64,000 bases of DNA from Albula goreensis (Eukaryota; Chordata; Actinopteri; Albuliformes; Albulidae): positions 19,547,832 through 19,611,831 of the forward strand of contig CM040746.1 of the NCBI GenBank assembly GCA_022829145.1. Direction: 5' to 3'. Position 1 is the stretch's first letter, and the number at the start of each line of letters is the position of its first letter. The notes below the pieces were generated by a model. That model did not search any database. It was not told the origin of the DNA and saw only the letters and a list, made by a program, of their open reading frames with translations. Both the position numbers and the translations under genes were made by a program. Below are positions 59,284 through 64,000 of the stretch, one piece after another.

Positions 59284-62200
59284 CTGCAGACATAGAATGA
59301 GTTCATCAGATTGTTTTTTTTTTTTTTTTAGTTTGGTAGCAAAAACATTTATGTGTAATCAATACAAAAAAGATTCACATGTTAAACTATTTTAGGTGTA
59401 TTTTAATATTCATGCAACCATCAAAAATGTTATGTAAAGAGTAAAGATAATTATATGTTAATTAATCCATGGTAAAAGAGCTTATTATGATGTTGAATAT
59501 TGGTATGGACATTGATCTTGGGCTTGGAGGCTGGGGGGGGGCGGGGGGATAGTGTCATGCCTCACTATTTTTAGGATGAAATGAACCCCCACTTGACTGT
59601 TAGAAGAGAGGGTGAAAAACAGAGGAAAGGGAAGTAGACATGAAGGAGGAGATGGGGAGGGGGAGGGATGCAGAGCATGATGGGAGAGAATATATGTGGC
59701 AAATTAATACCTATGTAGACAACCAGATTGGACAGATACTGGTGTTTGAGTATAGGGTTGTCTGAAGGTTACCTCTCCCGAAATTTGTTTTAACAAACTC
59801 CAGTTTGTGAACAGCTATGTCATTTATTGAAAATATGCTCCCACTTAATGTTACATCTTTATTTCCTCTTTATGTCCATTTCAATTACTCTTCTGTTGCT
59901 TGATAAATAGAAACACATTAAAATATCACATATTCATTGCTTCAATGCTTTACAGTCAGATAAACTTACATACAGTAAATAACCTCAGTGCACTGGATTA
60001 CTGATATTACATGTTATGATGACTCTTAAGAGAAAGAAAATACTGGCACTATGGGCCCATTATTCCCATATTATTACATTATAATTTATAAGCATTGTTT
60101 GTTGCATTGCCTTTGAGGACACTTTCAATATGAGTTAGAAATACTTACCCAAATTGGTTTGAATTGCCTTCCATTCTAAAATAAGAAAACAGGATAAAAA
60201 TTAACAGTTTTATACTAGTTTTTGTACTAGAGAAATATTTTAAAGTTTTTCCACATTTTCTCCATATTACCAATTTATATTTCTGTATATTTTAGGTCAA
60301 TAAAGTGTTCAAGAGCAGTGTTCTACCTGCAGTTCAATGTAACAAATGTCTTGTTAAAACTCAACAATCCATTCACACAAGCAAAAACTGCACACATTAT
60401 CATCAATGTAATACATATATAAAGTATTCACATACCTGATTTCAAAGGTATCCTTTAGATTCTGATAAAATTGAATGAATTTTGTCACAATGGCACATCC
60501 ACAATAATTTTATTTATACTTTTTAACCATAAATTAATTTTGAGATGAACAAACACATTCAAGGAATTTAATGCACACCAGCATACATAAACACATATTG
60601 CAAAAACTGAACAACTATGTTTTCTGTGGATGAAGTAGAAGTAGCAAATTATCATTATGATCACTGTTTTCCCATACTCCAGGATGGCATACTTTCCCCA
60701 CATGCAGTGAGACATTCCCAGAAACATTTAAGACTGAATTTTTAACCTCCACAATACCCTGTCCAGACTGAAAAATATTTCCAAAAAACTTACTTAAATC
60801 ATCACGAAGTTCCACACAATCTGTCCAATAAAAAATAAAATAAAAATGGGGGAGCAGTTCTTGGTGGTGTAGCAAAACATTCAAAAGACATATGAAGCAA
60901 TAGCTCACAAGATCAAAGCAGGACACATTTCAGCTTCAAGAGCATTTCATGCAGTTATTTCATAACTCTAATAATGACACTTAAGATATTACTCTAATAA
61001 TATGTTTAAGCAAACTTACCCTCTTCTAGTTTCTTTATCTTCTCTAAAAGGAAAAAAATAAAGCATATCATCTATAAATTTAAATGTGCACTACATGAAT
61101 ACATATTGATTACAATCAGACATATTATTGTAAAAAATCAAAACAAAACAAACCACTTTCTTTCTTCAGGTGACTGCACTCTACAATATCAAAGACAAGT
61201 AAAATTGTAAATAAATGTTATTGTAAAACATTGTAGTATAAATCAGATGTATAAGGTCATTTTACATTCTATAATAATGTGCAACTATTTTATTGATGCA
61301 TTAAAAATGAACACTTGATTTTTATAGTATAGAGTCATATGTCTTTATTTAACTCTAGGTTATATAAAGGTCTTTCATGAAACAAGTATCTGAGTGTATA
61401 TATGCACAGTAAAAAGGCCTACCTTCTTCAATGATCCTCTTGTCAGCTATAATAGACATAGGCAATGTAAATGTAAATTAATGTAAATGTAAAACACACA
61501 AAATATTTTTGTACATTTTGTGCTGGATCAATCAATCAGTCAATCAATCAATCAATCAATCATGTTTTGTATGTTCCACTGTATGCTTCGCAAGCTACAT
61601 TTTCATAGGGAATCATAACAATAAAATACAAACCATTTAAGCTGATAAGAAAAAAAACTGTAGCTCCCAGAGGAAAAGCTGAATTTGTGGGAAATGGTGG
61701 GATACAATAAAGAACATCCAAATAAACATAAACATACTAAAGAAGAAGAAAGAACTTGACAATAAGGAGATAGGCGTGTGTGCCTTGGTATGACCAGCTC
61801 TGAAGGAGGTTTCCAAGAATAACTTTAAGAGAAGGATAAGAGTAGTCAATCAATTTAAAGATCTAATGGACACAAGAATACAGCAATATGTTTTGAAGAG
61901 ACATTGTTTTCAATAGACATAACAATCTATGAGTCTTACCCCTCTCTTTTTTCAGTGTTGTGGAGGCTAGAAAATAAATGTTAAAAAGTTTGAGTCAGAA
62001 ACAGTATTACAACATTTCAAATCAATACAGAGTAAATGCAAAAGCTTTACAACATGTTTAAATATCTCCTGTGTTGTTAATTGACTCAAAATGATTTATT
62101 ATAGCCAAAAATTGCTCTATATTTACAATAAAAATGAAGATCTATAATGTTATCCTCCTGTTCTCTCACAGCTGCTGCTTATTTGCATTGAATGCATGCA

Positions 62201-63691
62201 TTGCTGGAGCCTGTAGGGAGCGCTCCATACACAAAACCAGAAGAGTGAAAAATTCTACTGAAGAAAATTAAACATTTATGCTTTACATTTGATCATTTCA
62301 TTTATTTTTCAGAATGGGGAAATGTTTAGAGCTGATCGTAGCTTGGGGCACTGCCTATCAAGATCTTAGTTGTTCTGTTCTTCTAGATAATTTACCAGCC
62401 GTTTTTAGAATTCTTCAGTAAGGGACATGTTTTGGGTCCCTAAAAGCTGGCTGATTGTGGGGGTGTAACTTTGGGGAAAAGCCATTTCTGCTTCAAATGT
62501 GCAACAAACCTCTTTTGTTTCTCAGGACCAACACTGTGACAACAAGAAGGAGACCTAGCACAAAAATGATGAGGAAGACGCCACCATTCTTCCATGATGC
62601 AGATACATATGAGATGTACTCTCCTAATGGAAAAATGAGCCTTCCATGATCACTCACGCACATATGCACATGTTGTTTACACTCTTTGGGCTGAATCCAG
62701 ATCTGTGCTTATATGTGTTTTCCATGCCAGTCTCTCACTCTCTCAATGATGAGCTGTATGGAAAATACACTGAAGTAGAGGTCTGGATTCTGCCTTTCAA
62801 CTCTTATTTCTTAATTTAATGTTTAATTAATTTACATAAATTATATACACTTAAAAAATACCTGCATTCATTTATTATAAAATTAGTATCCCTCACCACT
62901 GAGTTGTACTCTTGACTGCATGGTCATAGGATCTTGTTTGTGTCTAAGCAGACACTGGAAGTACACTCCTCCCTCCATCTGTGATGAGATGTCCAGGTGA
63001 CTGGTCATGGCAAACAGCCTCTCTGTGTCCTTTTCTGCTGTAGTCTTGGCTTTTTGACTCAGATCTTCACCCTTCCCATCAGTCCAGATCAGCTCTGGTT
63101 GGGGGAACCATTTCACTGACACACAGGTGAGGGTGAGCCCACTGCCCTGGGGCTCATTCACAGTAATGAGTGGGTGCTCCCTACAGCTGACAACAGGAAG
63201 GCCAATCAAAACACAGTGCACTTTCCCTTTGTGTCCAATCATGGATGGTTGCTACATAATTTGACCACAATAATTGTTTGTCAACAATTTGAAAATGTTA
63301 CAAAAGAATATTATGTAGCTTTAATAATATGTTAGTTGTGACAGTGGGCACTCACCAATGACTTCAAGAGTCACATGACTCTCTGAATACCAGTCAGTGA
63401 CCAGGACAGAACATGTGTATTTCCCCTGATCAGAGAGCTGCAGGTTGCTGACATGAAGGGAGACGTTTCCAGTCTTCAGCTCCTCCTGGAACAGTTGTGT
63501 TCTGCTGTTGTGATTCTGGTGACTGGAACCTGGCCTGTATTTGTGAACTTCTTTCCCCTCCCATTTCCACAGCACATTCATGTTCTCTGCATTGAGGGCA
63601 GGGGAGAGCTGACACTGCAGAACCACGACTCCACCCAGGTGCCCAAGTGTGCTTTCTTCAGGGGTCTGAACCGTAAACTCGGTAGGTTCTA
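58746..63691 (-). CDS. Butyrophilin-like receptor: IgV, IgC, TM, coiled-coil microexons, B30.2 (5' end missing)
   Basis: Type I membrane protein of the butyrophilin/BTN-like family, whose members regulate T cells through outer Ig domains and an intracellular B30.2 domain. Nine supported exons in gene order: 63356-63691 (IgV), 62897-63186 (IgC), 62510-62623 (TM), 61940-61966, 61423-61446, 61154-61180, 61020-61043, 60794-60820, 60149-60175 (24-27-base coiled-coil exons, the last three groups continuing to) 58746-59283 (B30.2); a possible extra microexon is at 60436-60461. All junctions are phase 1. Total is about 478 codons, plus a signal exon not seen, near the usual ~500 residues. Single-base losses break the IgC and B30.2 frames. 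Fish carry many such genes, so no one-to-one mammalian name is given. The ligand is unknown. Confidence 0.88.
59284..60148 (-). other. Intron before the B30.2 exon, with G-run
   Basis: Contains a T run (59311-59328) and an interrupted G run (59532-59548). No exon recognised. Confidence 0.7.
60149..60175 (-). CDS. Coiled-coil microexon, butyrophilin-like gene
   Basis: TTATTTTAG acceptor, GTAAGT donor, 27 bases, phase 1 to 1, coding WKAIQTNL. It joins directly to ADVTLD of the B30.2 exon. Confidence 0.75.
60436..60461 (-). CDS. Possible additional microexon, 26 bases, frame-broken
   Basis: Clean acceptor (TTTTATCAG) and donor (GTATGT) bound 26 bases, one fewer than the 27 of its neighbours. 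As read it cannot keep frame and meets a stop. It is either a dead exon or another single-base loss. Confidence 0.3.
60794..60820 (-). CDS. Coiled-coil microexon, butyrophilin-like gene
   Basis: TTGGACAG acceptor, GTAAGT donor, 27 bases, phase 1 to 1, coding CVELRDDL. The other two frames contain or produce stops. Confidence 0.75.
   Translation of the reverse strand: MVWNFVMI
61020..61043 (-). CDS. Coiled-coil microexon, butyrophilin-like gene
   Basis: CCTTTTAG acceptor, GTAAGT donor, 24 bases, phase 1 to 1, coding KIKKLEE. Confidence 0.75.
61154..61180 (-). CDS. Coiled-coil microexon, butyrophilin-like gene
   Basis: TATTGTAG acceptor, GTTTGT donor (the same donor type as the TM exon), 27 bases, phase 1 to 1, coding CSHLKKES. 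Less certain than its neighbours because the acceptor tract is weak. Confidence 0.55.
61423..61446 (-). CDS. Coiled-coil microexon, butyrophilin-like gene
   Basis: TATTATAG acceptor, GTAGGC donor, 24 bases, phase 1 to 1, coding DKRIIEE. Confidence 0.7.
61527..61563. repeat. (CAAT)n microsatellite
   Basis: About nine tetranucleotide units with one GTCA variant, inside a butyrophilin-like intron. Confidence 0.85.
61940..61966 (-). CDS. Coiled-coil microexon, butyrophilin-like gene
   Basis: TTTTCTAG acceptor, GTAAGA donor, 27 bases, phase 1 to 1, coding STTLKKER immediately after the membrane exon. Confidence 0.75.
62510..62623 (-). CDS. Transmembrane exon of the butyrophilin-like gene
   Basis: CCATTAG acceptor, AAAAGAG|GTTTGT donor, 114 bases, phase 1 to 1. 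Encodes EYISYVSASWKNGG, then the hydrophobic helix VFLIIFVLGLLLVVTVLVL, closed by the stop-transfer residues RNKR. This sets a type I orientation with Ig domains outside and B30.2 inside. Confidence 0.88.
62688..62794. mobile_element. Short palindromic MITE-like element, copy B
   Basis: The left end CTGAATCCAGATCT is complementary, with one mismatch, to the right end AGGTCTGGATTCTG, and the interior holds GCTTATATGTGTTTTCC as in copy A at 29587-29710. It lies in the intron between the TM and IgC exons. Confidence 0.55.
62897..63186 (-). CDS. IgC-like exon of the butyrophilin-like gene (one base short)
   Basis: TTGTCAG acceptor, CAGTG|GTGAGG donor. Encodes PLITVNEPQGSGLTLTCVS, WFPQPELIWTDGKGEDLS and GVYFQCLLRHKQDP, with the two disulphide cysteines and core Trp of a butyrophilin C-type domain. 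The length is 290 where a phase 1-to-1 exon needs a multiple of three. The frame from the acceptor reads AVGS and then must shift to enter PLITV. Confidence 0.88.
63356..63691 (-). CDS. IgV exon of the butyrophilin-like gene
   Basis: GTGTCTCAG acceptor, CATTG|GTGAGT donor, 336 bases, phase 1 to 1, frame intact. Encodes EPTEFTVQTPEESTLGHLGG, then VVVLQCQLSP, MNVLWKWEGK and LQLSDQGKYTCSVLV. These provide the V-domain cysteine pair, core Trp and the D-x-G-x-Y-x-C motif. Confidence 0.92.
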
Positions 63692-64000
63692 CTGAGACAC
63701 ATGGACAGGGTATTTACTTACCATTAACAACAAAGTATTACTGTGGGACACTACATCTATAGCTTCACTCAGAAAAACCCTGCTGCAGAGTACAGTGGTA
63801 GAAGGCCTTACTATTCCAGTCTGATACAAACAGATTTGATTTGACCCACAAAATCCAATTCACAGTTACTCTACACTCAGGGCAGGGGGTGGAAATGAGG
63901 TGAGCAGGACACTTAATTGAAATGTTGGACATTCTTCTTTGATGTCAGGCTGGATATTTATTAAACAGGGTAGACACTGTTGCACATGACCAGGGGTTAC
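63692..64000 (-). other. Upstream flank of the IgV exon; signal-peptide exon not found
   Basis: No ATG followed by a hydrophobic leader and a phase-1 donor is visible on the minus strand before the window edge. The first coding exon is presumed to lie beyond 64,000. Confidence 0.6.

Noticed and set aside
61631-61660. Another butyrophilin microexon
   Set aside because: An acceptor-like TTATCAG is followed at once by TAA in the required phase, and no donor follows.
1-64000. tRNA, rRNA, snRNA or CRISPR features
   Set aside because: None noticed: no cloverleaf with box A/B pairs, no rRNA-like blocks and no regularly spaced repeat-spacer array. The tandem arrays are simple microsatellites.
1-64000. 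A new defence or mobile biological system
   Set aside because: The content is ordinary vertebrate genes, introns and common transposon remains; nothing suggests an undescribed system.

Overview
The window looks like a piece of a ray-finned fish chromosome, most likely a teleost. The evidence is AT-rich non-coding DNA with many simple repeats, hAT-type and MITE-like transposon remains, introns with GT-AG borders, and a Cdx1-Slc6a7 gene pair in the same order and orientation as in other vertebrates. No bacterial-type gene, CRISPR array or operon is present. Only three genes can be supported, all split into exons: cdx1 (+), slc6a7 (+) and a butyrophilin-like gene (-). Almost every other open frame longer than 60 codons looks like chance or transposon debris.

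Layout. Positions 1-22,980 are intergenic. They hold microsatellites, a roughly 211-bp tandem duplication (10,892-11,350), a decayed transposon ORF (14,415-14,840) and G-rich tracts, but no exon I can defend. The cdx1 promoter and leader lie at about 22,990-23,288, followed by three coding exons (23,289-23,713; 30,022-30,170; 31,556-31,759) and a 3' UTR to about 32,470. Positions 32,470-40,779 contain no recognisable exon; the missing first exon of slc6a7 probably lies there. Thirteen exons of slc6a7, the brain-type proline transporter, run from 40,780 to 52,738. A nested pair of hAT-like elements (52,892-54,959) sits just after its stop codon. Positions 54,960-58,470 are non-coding. From 58,746 to 63,691, on the minus strand, is a butyrophilin-type receptor: IgV, IgC, membrane segment, six tiny coiled-coil exons and a B30.2/PRY-SPRY exon. 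Its signal-peptide exon was not found and probably lies past the right edge.

The genes do not form a pathway. Cdx1 is a posterior-body and gut homeodomain factor, Slc6a7 a neuronal Na+/Cl- coupled proline carrier, and the butyrophilin-like protein a surface immunoglobulin receptor. In mammals CAMK2A follows SLC6A7; here a butyrophilin-like gene follows within 6 kb, so synteny differs on that side.

The most important observation concerns quality. All three genes carry isolated frame breaks inside otherwise well conserved coding sequence: cdx1 exon 1, slc6a7 at two places, and the IgC and B30.2 exons of the butyrophilin-like gene. Exon-length arithmetic independently shows one missing base in three of these exons. 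The simplest reading is uncorrected long-read assembly indels rather than three pseudogenes. I saw no clearly new biological system here.
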